Of a stretch of 33,825 nucleotides of DNA, positions 16,421 to 23,839 are shown one piece after another. The first letter of the stretch is position 1; each line of letters starts with the position of its first letter. The notes below the pieces were generated by a model. It did no database searches. It was not told the DNA's origin and worked only from the letters and a program-made list of their open reading frames with translations. Both the position numbers and the translations under genes were made by a program. The stretch comes from Streptomyces sp. 130 (lineage in GTDB: Bacteria; Actinomycetota; Actinomycetes; Streptomycetales; Streptomycetaceae): positions 1 through 33,825 of the forward strand of contig NZ_VJNO01000057.1 in the NCBI RefSeq assembly GCF_007096885.1. Direction: 5' to 3'.

Positions 16421-16771
16421 ATGCGCATGCTCTGCGCGTCCACGCTGATCGGCGAGTTCTTCGTGATCGGGTTCGCCGGACTCGTCGCGATGAAGTCTGA
16501 CGACCTGACGAACGCCACGGTCTGGACGGTGTGCGGCATCGGGATGCTCCTGTCCGTGCTGCTCTGCGGCATGCTCGGCCGGCCCGGGGGCGTCCAGCTC
16601 GGCTGGGTGCTCCAGGTCGCGCTGGTGGCGAGCGGCTTCGTGATCCCGGTGATGTTCATCCTGGGCATCGCCTTCGGCGCGCTGTGGTGGGCCTCGGTGC
16701 ACTACGGCCGCCGGATCGACGAGGTGAAGGCCCGCTGGGCGGCGGCCCAGGCCGAGACCGACCCGGCCTGA
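16421..16771 (+). CDS. DUF4233 family membrane protein
   Basis: This 116-residue protein has about four hydrophobic segments (about 7-25, 33-53, 59-75, 76-91) and a charged C-terminal tail. Its ATG lies 2 nt after the folC stop, and GGGAAGG in the folC end serves as ribosome-binding site, so translation is coupled. Genes of this family typically follow folC in actinobacteria, but the function is unknown. Link to folate metabolism is inference from position only. Confidence 0.85.
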   Translation: MRMLCASTLIGEFFVIGFAGLVAMKSDDLTNATVWTVCGIGMLLSVLLCGMLGRPGGVQLGWVLQVALVASGFVIPVMFILGIAFGALWWASVHYGRRIDEVKARWAAAQAETDPA

Positions 16772-16790
16772 CCGCGCCCACCACGGCAAA

Positions 16791-16814
16791 CCCGGCGGCG
16801 GGCCCGTCGCCGGG
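16791..16814. terminator. Weak hairpin after the folC unit
   Basis: CCCGGCG (16791-16797) pairs with CGCCGGG (16808-16814) around a 10-nt loop. It lies between the DUF4233 gene and the ndk promoter. Confidence 0.5.
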
Positions 16815-16820
16815 CCCCTG

Positions 16821-16826
16821 TAATGT
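16821..16826 (+). promoter_or_regulatory. Possible ndk -10 box
   Basis: TAATGT fits TAnnnT and would give an ndk leader of about 30 nt. No clear -35 element is seen. Confidence 0.4.
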
Positions 16827-16863
16827 CGCCTCACCGCACCCGTATGCCTGCAAGGAGCCGCAC

Positions 16864-17277
16864 ATGACCCAGCGCACCCTCGTTCTTCTCAAGCCCGACG
16901 CCGTCCGTCGCGGTCTGGTCGGCGAGATCGTCGGCCGCATCGAGCGCAAGGCCGGCTGGAAGATCACAGCGCTGGAGCTGCGTACCCTGGACCGCGCCAC
17001 GCTGGAGCAGCACTACGCCGAGCACGTGGGCCGCCCCTTCTACGAGCCGCTGGTCGAGTTCATGCAGTCGGGCCCGATCGTCGCCCTGGTGGCCGAAGGC
17101 GAGCGGGTCATCGAGGGCGTCCGCGCGCTGGCCGGGCCCACCGACCCGATCGCCGCCGCGCCCGGCTCGATCCGCGGTGACTTCGGCACGATCACCCGGG
17201 AGAACCTCATCCACGCCTCGGACTCCGAGGAGTCCGCGGAGCGGGAAATGAAACTGTTCTTCCCCGGCCTTTCCTGA
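16864..17277 (+). CDS. ndk: Nucleoside diphosphate kinase
   Basis: This 137-residue enzyme transfers the gamma phosphate between nucleoside triphosphates and diphosphates through a phospho-histidine. The active His is H117 in NLIHASDS. The N-terminal LVLLKPDAV segment includes the conserved Lys10. RGDFG (104-108) is the nucleotide-binding segment. Length is typical for the bacterial enzyme. The ATG is preceded by AAGGAG at 16852-16857 with a 6-nt gap, a strong site consistent with high expression. A 26-bp perfect palindrome follows the gene. Confidence 0.98.
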   Translation: MTQRTLVLLKPDAVRRGLVGEIVGRIERKAGWKITALELRTLDRATLEQHYAEHVGRPFYEPLVEFMQSGPIVALVAEGERVIEGVRALAGPTDPIAAAPGSIRGDFGTITRENLIHASDSEESAEREMKLFFPGLS

Positions 17278-17309
17278 ACCCGGCTCAGCCGAACAGCGCT
17301 CGCGACCTG

Positions 17310-17335
17310 GGGCGACCGAATTAATTCGGTCGCCC
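17310..17335. terminator. Perfect 26-bp palindrome after ndk
   Basis: GGGCGACCGAATT followed directly by AATTCGGTCGCCC is a palindrome without a spacer, followed by TTCGG. It is most likely the ndk terminator, with a GC-rich stem and an AT-rich tip. It could also be a protein-binding site, given its symmetry and position upstream of the mreB promoters. Confidence 0.75.
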
Positions 17336-17359
17336 TTCGGCATAGGGTGTCCGATCGCG

Positions 17360-17386
17360 GGAACGCATCCCCCCGACGTAACGTCA
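17360..17386 (+). promoter_or_regulatory. Sigma-E-type promoter upstream of mreB
   Basis: GGAAC (17360-17364) is followed after 17 bp by CGTCA (17382-17386). This fits the -35 GGAAC and -10 CGTC elements of the Streptomyces cell-envelope-stress factor sigma-E. It would give a leader of about 175-180 nt to mreB ATG 17570 and place the cell-wall synthesis operon under envelope-stress control. Confidence 0.65.
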
Positions 17387-17459
17387 CCATGAGTGGAACG
17401 GCCACCCGTTCTGCCCAGCAAGGCGGCGTACCCTCGCGCTGTGCCGGTACATCCGGCAC

Positions 17460-17465
17460 TACGAT
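17460..17465 (+). promoter_or_regulatory. Second possible mreB -10 box
   Basis: TACGAT fits the housekeeping -10 consensus and lies about 100 nt upstream of the mreB start. There is no good -35 element. It is a candidate for a proximal second promoter. Confidence 0.35.
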
Positions 17466-17569
17466 GGAACCTTCCACGCCCGCAGCGCCCATCCTGCCTA
17501 CCAAATCAAGCCATCACGGCTTTCACTTGGGAGGCCCGACGCATCCTCATGGGGAACAAGGGGAACTCA

Positions 17570-18589
17570 ATGTCGTTCATCGGCCGTGACATGGCTATCG
17601 ACCTCGGGACTGCCAACACGCTGGTGTACGTCAGGGGGCGCGGCATCGTTCTGAACGAGCCGTCCGTCGTGGCCATCAACACCAACACCGGCGGAATTCT
17701 GGCGGTCGGCGCCGAGGCCAAGAAGATGATCGGCCGTACGCCCGGCAACATCGTCGCCGTACGGCCTCTGAAGGACGGCGTGATCGCCGACTTCGAGATC
17801 ACGGAGCGGATGCTCCGCTACTTCATCCTGAAGATCCACAAGCGCCGTTACCTGGCCCGCCCCCGGGTCGTGGTCTGCGTGCCCTCCGGCATCACCGGGG
17901 TCGAGCGACGCGCCGTGATCGAGGCGTCGACGCAGGCCGGCGCCCGCCAGGTGCACATCATCGAGGAGCCCATGGCGGCGGCCATCGGCTCGGGCCTCCC
18001 GGTCCACGAGGCCACCGGCAACATGGTGGTGGACATCGGCGGCGGAACCACCGAGGTCGCGGTGATCTCGCTCGGCGGGATCGTCACCGCCCAGTCCATC
18101 CGGGTCGCCGGCGACGAGCTGGACAACGCGATCATCCAGCACATCAAGAAGGAGTACTCGCTCCTCCTCGGGGAACGCACCGCCGAACAGATCAAGATCA
18201 CCATCGGCTCGGCGCACGCCCTGGAGAAGGACGAGCACACCGAGATCCGCGGCCGGGACCTGGTCTCGGGCCTCCCCAAGACCGTCGTCATCTCGGCCGG
18301 TGAGGTCCGCAAGGCCATCGAGGAGCCGGTCAACGCGATCGTCGACGCGGTCAAGACGACGCTCGACAAGTGCCCGCCGGAGCTGTCCGGCGACGTCATG
18401 GACCGCGGCATCGTCCTCACCGGCGGCGGCGCGCTGCTGCGCGGCCTGGACGAGCGGCTGCGCAACGAGACGGGCATGCCGATCCACATCGCCGAGGACC
18501 CGCTCGACTCGGTGGCGCTCGGCTCCGGCAAGTGCGTCGAGGAGTTCGAGGCGCTGCAGCAGGTCCTGGACGCCCAGCCCCGACGGTAG
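17570..18589 (+). CDS. mreB: Rod-shape/spore-wall actin homologue MreB
   Basis: This 339-residue bacterial actin is membrane-associated and forms filaments that guide wall synthesis; in Streptomyces it acts mainly in spore-wall assembly. Phosphate-binding loop 1 is DLGTANT at 11-17. Loop 2 is DIGGGTTEV at 155-163. The adenosine motif is LTGGGALLRG near the C-terminus. Start choice: ATG 17570 has AAGGGG at 17558-17563, 6 nt upstream. ATG 17549 has only a distant site, and the frame is open back to 17393. It is the first gene of mreB-mreC-mreD-mrdA-rodA. A hairpin after the stop may reduce read-through into mreC. Confidence 0.97.
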   Translation: MSFIGRDMAIDLGTANTLVYVRGRGIVLNEPSVVAINTNTGGILAVGAEAKKMIGRTPGNIVAVRPLKDGVIADFEITERMLRYFILKIHKRRYLARPRVVVCVPSGITGVERRAVIEASTQAGARQVHIIEEPMAAAIGSGLPVHEATGNMVVDIGGGTTEVAVISLGGIVTAQSIRVAGDELDNAIIQHIKKEYSLLLGERTAEQIKITIGSAHALEKDEHTEIRGRDLVSGLPKTVVISAGEVRKAIEEPVNAIVDAVKTTLDKCPPELSGDVMDRGIVLTGGGALLRGLDERLRNETGMPIHIAEDPLDSVALGSGKCVEEFEALQQVLDAQPRR

Positions 18590-18601
18590 TAACACCACGG
18601 C

Positions 18602-18634
18602 CCTCCGCGCGGACGCTGCCGCTCCGCGCGGAGG
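18602..18634. terminator. Hairpin between mreB and mreC, possible attenuator
   Basis: CCTCCGCGCGGA (18602-18613) and TCCGCGCGGAGG (18623-18634) form a perfect 12-bp stem with a 9-nt loop, 13 bases after the mreB stop. As it lies inside the operon, it may end most transcripts after mreB or stabilise their 3' end. Confidence 0.65.
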
Positions 18635-18688
18635 ACCGCCGACATACAGGCACGATCATTCCTACGAGGAAGGCACGGCCGCCGCACT

Positions 18689-19723
18689 GTGAGGGACACA
18701 CGAGAGAGCCGGCTGCTCCTGGTGCTGCTGATCGCCATCGCGTTCGCGTTGATCACGGTGGACATCCGCGGCGGTGAGGCGTCACCGGTGGACGGCGCCC
18801 GGCAGGCCGCCGCCACGGTCTTCGGACCCGTGGAGAACGGCGTGGCGTCGGCGGTCGACCCGGTGGGCAACGCCATAGGGGCGGTCCGCGCCTCCGGCAG
18901 CCGCCACGACAAGATCGCCGCGCTGGAGAAGCAGAACGCCGAGCTGAAGGCGAAGCTCGGCAGCGACGACCGCAACCGCAGCCGGGTCCGCCAGCTGGAC
19001 GAGATGCTGAAGAAGTCGGCCACCGGCCAGTACGGCATCAAGGCGGCCGAGGTCATCGCCATAGGAGCGGCCCAGGGCTTCTCCTGGACGGTCACCATCG
19101 ACGCGGGCTCCAAGGACGGCGTCAAGCGCGACATGACCGTCCTCAACGGGGACGGGCTCGTCGGCCGCGTCACCACCGTCGGCCCGGACACCGCGACGGT
19201 GCTCCTCGCCAGCGACCCCGACTTCACCGTGGGCACCCGGATGGAGTCCACCGACGAGCTGGGCTTCGCCACCGGCCAGGGCTCGCGCCCGCTGGCGGTG
19301 CAGTTCCTCAACGGCAAGGCCCGGGTCAAGAAGGGCGACCGGCTCGTCACCTTCGGCTCCAGCAAGGACAAGCCGTTCGTGCCCGGCGTCCCGGTCGGCG
19401 AGGTCGTCCGCGTCGACCCCTCGGGCGGCGACCTCACCCGGACCGTCTACGTCCGCCCCTACGTCTCCTTCACCAAGCTGGACATCGTCGGCATCGTCGT
19501 CCAGGCCCCGCGCGAGGACCCCCGGGACATGGTCCTGCCGAAGAAGCCGAAGGCGCCCGCCAAGCCGAAGCCCACGCCGACCGTGACCGTCACCATCTCG
19601 CCCAACGGCGACATCGTGGACACCGAGGGCAACGTGGTCGGCAACATCCACGAGAGCCCCAGCCCGGACCCCAGCGGGAACGCCACTTTGAACGCCGACA
19701 ACGCGGTCAACGAACAGAGGTAG
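18689..19723 (+). CDS. mreC: Rod shape-determining protein MreC
   Basis: This 344-residue protein links MreB filaments inside the cell to wall enzymes outside. It has a short cytoplasmic tail, one membrane helix (about 8-24), a coiled coil (about 72-110, KIAALEKQNAELKAKL) and the paired beta-barrel MreC domain to about 275. A Pro/Lys-rich then Thr/Asn-rich tail of about 65 residues extends past the usual MreC end. The GTG start has a GAGGAAGG sequence 16 nt upstream, farther than usual, and no nearer in-frame start exists. mreD begins 11 nt after the stop. Confidence 0.94.
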   Translation: MRDTRESRLLLVLLIAIAFALITVDIRGGEASPVDGARQAAATVFGPVENGVASAVDPVGNAIGAVRASGSRHDKIAALEKQNAELKAKLGSDDRNRSRVRQLDEMLKKSATGQYGIKAAEVIAIGAAQGFSWTVTIDAGSKDGVKRDMTVLNGDGLVGRVTTVGPDTATVLLASDPDFTVGTRMESTDELGFATGQGSRPLAVQFLNGKARVKKGDRLVTFGSSKDKPFVPGVPVGEVVRVDPSGGDLTRTVYVRPYVSFTKLDIVGIVVQAPREDPRDMVLPKKPKAPAKPKPTPTVTVTISPNGDIVDTEGNVVGNIHESPSPDPSGNATLNADNAVNEQR

Positions 19724-19734
19724 AGCTGATCCCC

Positions 19735-20400
19735 ATGCACGTCAACCGGACCCTGCTCTCCATCGTTCTGGTCGTCTTCGCCCTCGTCGTCCAGGTCTCC
19801 GTGCTCGCCCGGCTCCAGCTCCCCGGCGCCGTGCCCGACCTGCTGCTCCTGGTCGTCCTCGGCCTGGCCTTCGTGTACGGGCACGTCGCGGGCGCCCTCA
19901 TCGGCTTCGGCGCCGGCCTCCTCGCGGACCTGGCGCCCCCGGCCGACCACGCCGCCGGGCGCTACGCCCTGGTGCTCTGCGTCATCGGCTACCTCGCCGG
20001 CCTGGCCCGGCCGGAGAACGGCCAGCTGAAGTCCGCGTTCCTGCCGATGGCCGTGGTCGTCGCCGCGGCGATCGGCTCGACCCTGCTGTACGCGGGCGTC
20101 GGCGCGCTCGTCGGCGACACGGCGGCCCGTCACGTGGGCCTGGGCAGCCTGCTGTTCACCGCCGCGGTGTACGACCTCCTCCTGGCGCCGTTCACCGTGC
20201 CGCTGATCATGGCGCTCGCCAGACGCACCGTGAACGACCCCGTCACCGAGTCCTCCTCGGGAAGCGGCGACGTGGCGGCCGGCTGGCTGGCGGCGGGGAC
20301 CGGGCTGCGGATCGGCAGCCAGCGCGGCGGACTGCGCGTGAAGGCGGCCCGCACCCGGGCGGCACGCGCCGGACGGATCAAGGGAGTCAAGCGACTGTGA
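19735..20400 (+). CDS. mreD: Rod shape-determining membrane protein MreD
   Basis: This 221-residue integral membrane protein has about five helices in residues 5-160 and is a partner of MreC in the elongation complex. The last 60 residues are hydrophilic and strongly basic (many Arg and Lys, ending RIKGVKRL), longer than the E. coli protein. This tail is expected in the cytoplasm and could contact the membrane or MreB. The ATG lies 11 nt after mreC. Position within mreC-mreD-mrdA supports the assignment, because MreD sequences are poorly conserved. Confidence 0.92.
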   Translation: MHVNRTLLSIVLVVFALVVQVSVLARLQLPGAVPDLLLLVVLGLAFVYGHVAGALIGFGAGLLADLAPPADHAAGRYALVLCVIGYLAGLARPENGQLKSAFLPMAVVVAAAIGSTLLYAGVGALVGDTAARHVGLGSLLFTAAVYDLLLAPFTVPLIMALARRTVNDPVTESSSGSGDVAAGWLAAGTGLRIGSQRGGLRVKAARTRAARAGRIKGVKRL

Positions 20401-20449
20401 GGCAGCATTCCGCCGGGCCCCGCCCCCGGACCACCACCGGGGGCGCCCC

Positions 20450-22615
20450 GTGAGCAACATCCCCGAGACGGGACGCACCCAGCGCGTCCAGATCCGGCTG
20501 ATCGTCATCCAGGTCCTCGTCTTCTCGCTGCTCCTCACCCTCGGCGGGCGCCTCTGGTACCTCCAGATCCGCAACGGCCAGGAGTACTCGGACGAGGCGA
20601 AGAACAACCACGTCCAGCAGGTCGTCCAGCCCGCCGCCCGCGGCTCCATCCTCGACGCGCGCGGCGTCCCGCTCGCCGACAACGAGACCCGCCTCGTGGT
20701 CTCCGCCAGCCGCACCGAGCTGCTGAAGATGGACGACGACGGCAAGGCCGTGCTGACCCGGCTCGCCGACGTGCTCGGCATGAAGCCGAAGGACGTCTTC
20801 GACAAGGTCCGCCTCTGCGACGCCAAGACCCCGCAGCCCTGCTGGAACGGTTCGCCCTACCAGCCGATCCCGGTCACCGACGAGGCCACCACCCAGCAGG
20901 CCCTCACGATCCGGGAACGCGCCGAGGACTTCCCCGGCATCACCGCGGAGCCCACCGCCGTCCGCCGCTACCCGGCGCCCGGAAAGGCCAACACCGCCCA
21001 GGTCCTCGGCTACCTCTCACCCGTCACGGACGAGGAGATCACCAAGGCCCAGGACAGCGACTCGCCGTACCTGCGCTCCGACATGGTCGGCCGCTCCGGC
21101 CTGGAGCGCACGTACGACAAGGAGCTGCGCGGCAAGGCGGGCGTCACCCGCTACGAGGTCGACAACCTGGGCCGGGTCATCGGCGAGGCCAAGAACGACG
21201 AGGCGGAGGCCGGCGCCAGCGTCGTCACCTCCATCGACGCCCGCGTCCAGGCCGTCGCCGAGTACGAGCTCAACGACGCGATGAAGAAGGCGCGCCTGGA
21301 GTTCGACCACAACACCGGCGAGAACTACAAGGCGGACTCCGGGGCCGTCGTGGTCATGGAGGCCAAGACCGGCCGCGTCGTCGCCATGGCGTCCCTGCCC
21401 AACTACGACCCGAACGCCTGGGTGGGCGGCATCTCCGCCAAGGACTACGCCAAGCTCACCGGCAAGAAGTCGAACTTCCCGCTGCTGAACCGGGCCATCC
21501 AGGGCCAGGCCGCCCCCGGCTCCATCTTCAAGGTCGTCTCCTCGACCGCCGCGGTCAACGCCGGCTACCCCTTCGACGGCCACTACCCCTGCCCCAGCTC
21601 GTACTCCATCGGCAACCAGGTCTTCAAGAACTTCGAGTCCCAGGGCTACGGCGACATCACCATCGGCCGCGCCCTGGAGGTCTCCTGCGACACCGTCTAC
21701 TACGCCCTCGCGCACAAGGAGTGGGCGAAGGACGGCGGCAACAACCCGAAGAAGAACCCCAAGGACTGGTTCTACGAGACCGCCCACCAGTTCGGCCTGG
21801 GCAAGACGACCGGCATCGACCTCCCCAACGAGGTCAGCGGCCGTGTCCCGGACCGCCAGTGGAAGAAGAACTTCGCCGCCGCCAACCACGACGCCTGGTG
21901 CAAGCAGGGCAAGAAGGACGGCACCTACGTCGAGAAGATCGCCTACGAGAACTGCCTCGAAGGCGACAAGATGCGCGCCGGTGACGCCGTCAACTACTCC
22001 ATCGGCCAGGGCGACACCCTCGTCACCCCGATCCAGATGGCCACCATCTACGCGGCCATCTCCAACGGCGGCACGCTCTACGACCCGACCGTCGGCAAGG
22101 CGATCGTCAGCGGCGACGGCAAGGACGTCCGGATGATCGAGCCCACGTCGCACGGCAAGCTGCCCTTCACCAAGAAGACGCGCGACGAGATAGACGAAGC
22201 CCTCGCGGGTGTCGCGACCCGCGGTTCGGCCGCCTGGCGGTTCGGCGGCTGGCCGCAGGACAAGATCCCGATGCACGCCAAGACGGGTACCGCCGAGGTC
22301 TACGGCAAGCAGACGACCTCCTGGTTCGCCACGTACACCAAGGACTACTCGATCGTCATGACGATCTCCCAGGGCGGTACGGGTTCCGGCGCGTCCGGGC
22401 CCGCCGTCCGCAACATCTACAACGCGCTGTACGGGCTCGACGCCACCGGCAAGCAGGACCTCAAGAAGGCCCTCCTGCCGACGCCGCAGAAGGGGCTGCC
22501 GGAAATCCGGACGGACGGCACCATCGACGCCCCGACGATCAAGCCGTACAACCCCGCCTCGGAGAAGCCCGCCGCCGAGCAGACGCTCGCCGCGGTGCTG
22601 GGGAGGCGCGACTGA
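20450..22615 (+). CDS. mrdA: Penicillin-binding protein 2 (class B transpeptidase)
   Basis: This 721-residue D,D-transpeptidase cross-links peptidoglycan together with RodA. One membrane helix lies near the N-terminus (about 17-38), followed by the PBP dimerisation domain and the transpeptidase domain. Active-site motifs are S358-I-F-K361 (SxxK), S517-I-G (SxN-equivalent SIGQG) and K611-T-G-T. Lys-rich insertions in the transpeptidase domain (about 425-440 and 480-500) include three Cys. The GTG start lacks a strong ribosome-binding site. The stop codon overlaps the rodA start (TGATG), so the pair is translated in a coupled manner. Confidence 0.96.
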   Translation: MSNIPETGRTQRVQIRLIVIQVLVFSLLLTLGGRLWYLQIRNGQEYSDEAKNNHVQQVVQPAARGSILDARGVPLADNETRLVVSASRTELLKMDDDGKAVLTRLADVLGMKPKDVFDKVRLCDAKTPQPCWNGSPYQPIPVTDEATTQQALTIRERAEDFPGITAEPTAVRRYPAPGKANTAQVLGYLSPVTDEEITKAQDSDSPYLRSDMVGRSGLERTYDKELRGKAGVTRYEVDNLGRVIGEAKNDEAEAGASVVTSIDARVQAVAEYELNDAMKKARLEFDHNTGENYKADSGAVVVMEAKTGRVVAMASLPNYDPNAWVGGISAKDYAKLTGKKSNFPLLNRAIQGQAAPGSIFKVVSSTAAVNAGYPFDGHYPCPSSYSIGNQVFKNFESQGYGDITIGRALEVSCDTVYYALAHKEWAKDGGNNPKKNPKDWFYETAHQFGLGKTTGIDLPNEVSGRVPDRQWKKNFAAANHDAWCKQGKKDGTYVEKIAYENCLEGDKMRAGDAVNYSIGQGDTLVTPIQMATIYAAISNGGTLYDPTVGKAIVSGDGKDVRMIEPTSHGKLPFTKKTRDEIDEALAGVATRGSAAWRFGGWPQDKIPMHAKTGTAEVYGKQTTSWFATYTKDYSIVMTISQGGTGSGASGPAVRNIYNALYGLDATGKQDLKKALLPTPQKGLPEIRTDGTIDAPTIKPYNPASEKPAAEQTLAAVLGRRD

Positions 22616-23805
22616 TGGCCGGATTCTCCGTCCCGCGCTACGGCCCCGAGCGGTCCGGCTGGAGCCGGCTCCTGGCACGCGACTCCGTCGTGCGCCGGCT
22701 CGACTGGCCCCTCCTCGGCTCGGCGGTCGCGCTCTCCTTCATCGGCTCGCTGCTGGTCTGGTCGGCGACCCGGGGACGCGACTCGCTGACCCACGGCGAC
22801 CCGTACTACTTCCTCTTCCGGCACGCGCTCAACACCGGCATCGGCATGGCGCTGATGATCGGCACGGTCTGGCTCGGCCACCGCACCCTGCGCGGCGCCG
22901 TACCGATCCTCTACGGGCTGTCCGTGCTCCTCGTCCTGGTGGTCCTCACCCCGCTGGGCGCCACGGTCAACGGCGCCCACGCCTGGATCCTGCTGCCCGG
23001 CGGCTTCTCCATCCAGCCCTCCGAGTTCACCAAGATCACCATCATCCTGGGCATGGCGATGATCCTCGCCGCCCGCGTCGACGCCGGCGACCAGGTCCAC
23101 CCCGACCACCGCACGGTCGCCAAGGCCCTCGGCCTCGCGGCGCTCCCCATGGTCATCGTCATGGGAATGCCGGACCTCGGGTCCGTGATGGTCATGGTGG
23201 TCATCGTGCTCGGGGTGCTGCTGGCCTCCGGCGCGTCCAACCGCTGGGTCTTCGGGCTCCTCGGCGCGGGCGTGGCCGGGGCGGTCGCCATCTGGCAGCT
23301 CGGACTGCTCGACGACTACCAGATCGCCCGCTTCGCCGCCTTCGCCAACCCGGCGCTCGACCCCGCCGGCGTCGGCTACAACACCAACCAGGCCCGCATC
23401 GCGATCGGCTCCGGCGGCCTGCACGGCACCGGCCTCTTCCAGGGCACCCAGACCACCGGGCAGTTCGTCCCCGAGCAGCAGACCGACTTCGTCTTCACGG
23501 TCGCCGGTGAGGAGCTGGGCTTCCTCGGCGCCGGGCTCATCCTCGTCCTGCTCGGCGTCGTCCTGTGGCGCGCCTGCCGCATCGCCCGCGAGACCACCGA
23601 GCTCTACGGCACGGTCGTCGCCGCCGGGATCATCGCCTGGTTCGCCTTCCAGTCCTTCGAGAACATCGGCATGACGCTCGGCATCATGCCGGTCGCCGGA
23701 CTCCCGCTGCCGTTCGTCTCCTACGGCGGCTCCTCGATGTTCGCCGTCTGGGTGGCCATCGGCCTGCTCCAGTCGATCCGGGTGCAACGGCCGATAACGG
23801 CCTGA
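22615..23805 (+). CDS. rodA: SEDS peptidoglycan polymerase RodA
   Basis: This 396-residue polytopic protein with about ten helices belongs to the FtsW/RodA/SpoVE family. It polymerises glycan strands from lipid II and works with the PBP2 encoded just upstream. The conserved extracellular segment PEQQTDFVF includes D291, corresponding to the essential Asp of this family. The GGLHGTGLFQGTQ segment precedes it. The ATG overlaps the mrdA stop by one base, with GGGGAGG about 8 nt upstream. In Streptomyces this homologue has been called sfr. It ends the mre operon, and the next gene has its own -10 box 22 bases later. Confidence 0.96.
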   Translation: MAGFSVPRYGPERSGWSRLLARDSVVRRLDWPLLGSAVALSFIGSLLVWSATRGRDSLTHGDPYYFLFRHALNTGIGMALMIGTVWLGHRTLRGAVPILYGLSVLLVLVVLTPLGATVNGAHAWILLPGGFSIQPSEFTKITIILGMAMILAARVDAGDQVHPDHRTVAKALGLAALPMVIVMGMPDLGSVMVMVVIVLGVLLASGASNRWVFGLLGAGVAGAVAIWQLGLLDDYQIARFAAFANPALDPAGVGYNTNQARIAIGSGGLHGTGLFQGTQTTGQFVPEQQTDFVFTVAGEELGFLGAGLILVLLGVVLWRACRIARETTELYGTVVAAGIIAWFAFQSFENIGMTLGIMPVAGLPLPFVSYGGSSMFAVWVAIGLLQSIRVQRPITA

Positions 23806-23827
23806 GCGGTTCCCGGCGGCGGCGCGT

Positions 23828-23833
23828 TAGATT
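23828..23833 (+). promoter_or_regulatory. -10 box for a leaderless CYTH-CHAD transcript
   Basis: TAGATT ends 6 nt before ATG 23840. No ribosome-binding site lies between. The box overlaps the short gap after rodA. Confidence 0.55.
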
Positions 23834-23839
23834 CGTCGT

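Noticed and set aside
17393..17569. 59-residue N-terminal extension of MreB
   Set aside because: MreB homologues start at or near MSFIGRDMA, ATG 17570 has an excellent ribosome-binding site, and the extension overlaps a probable promoter.
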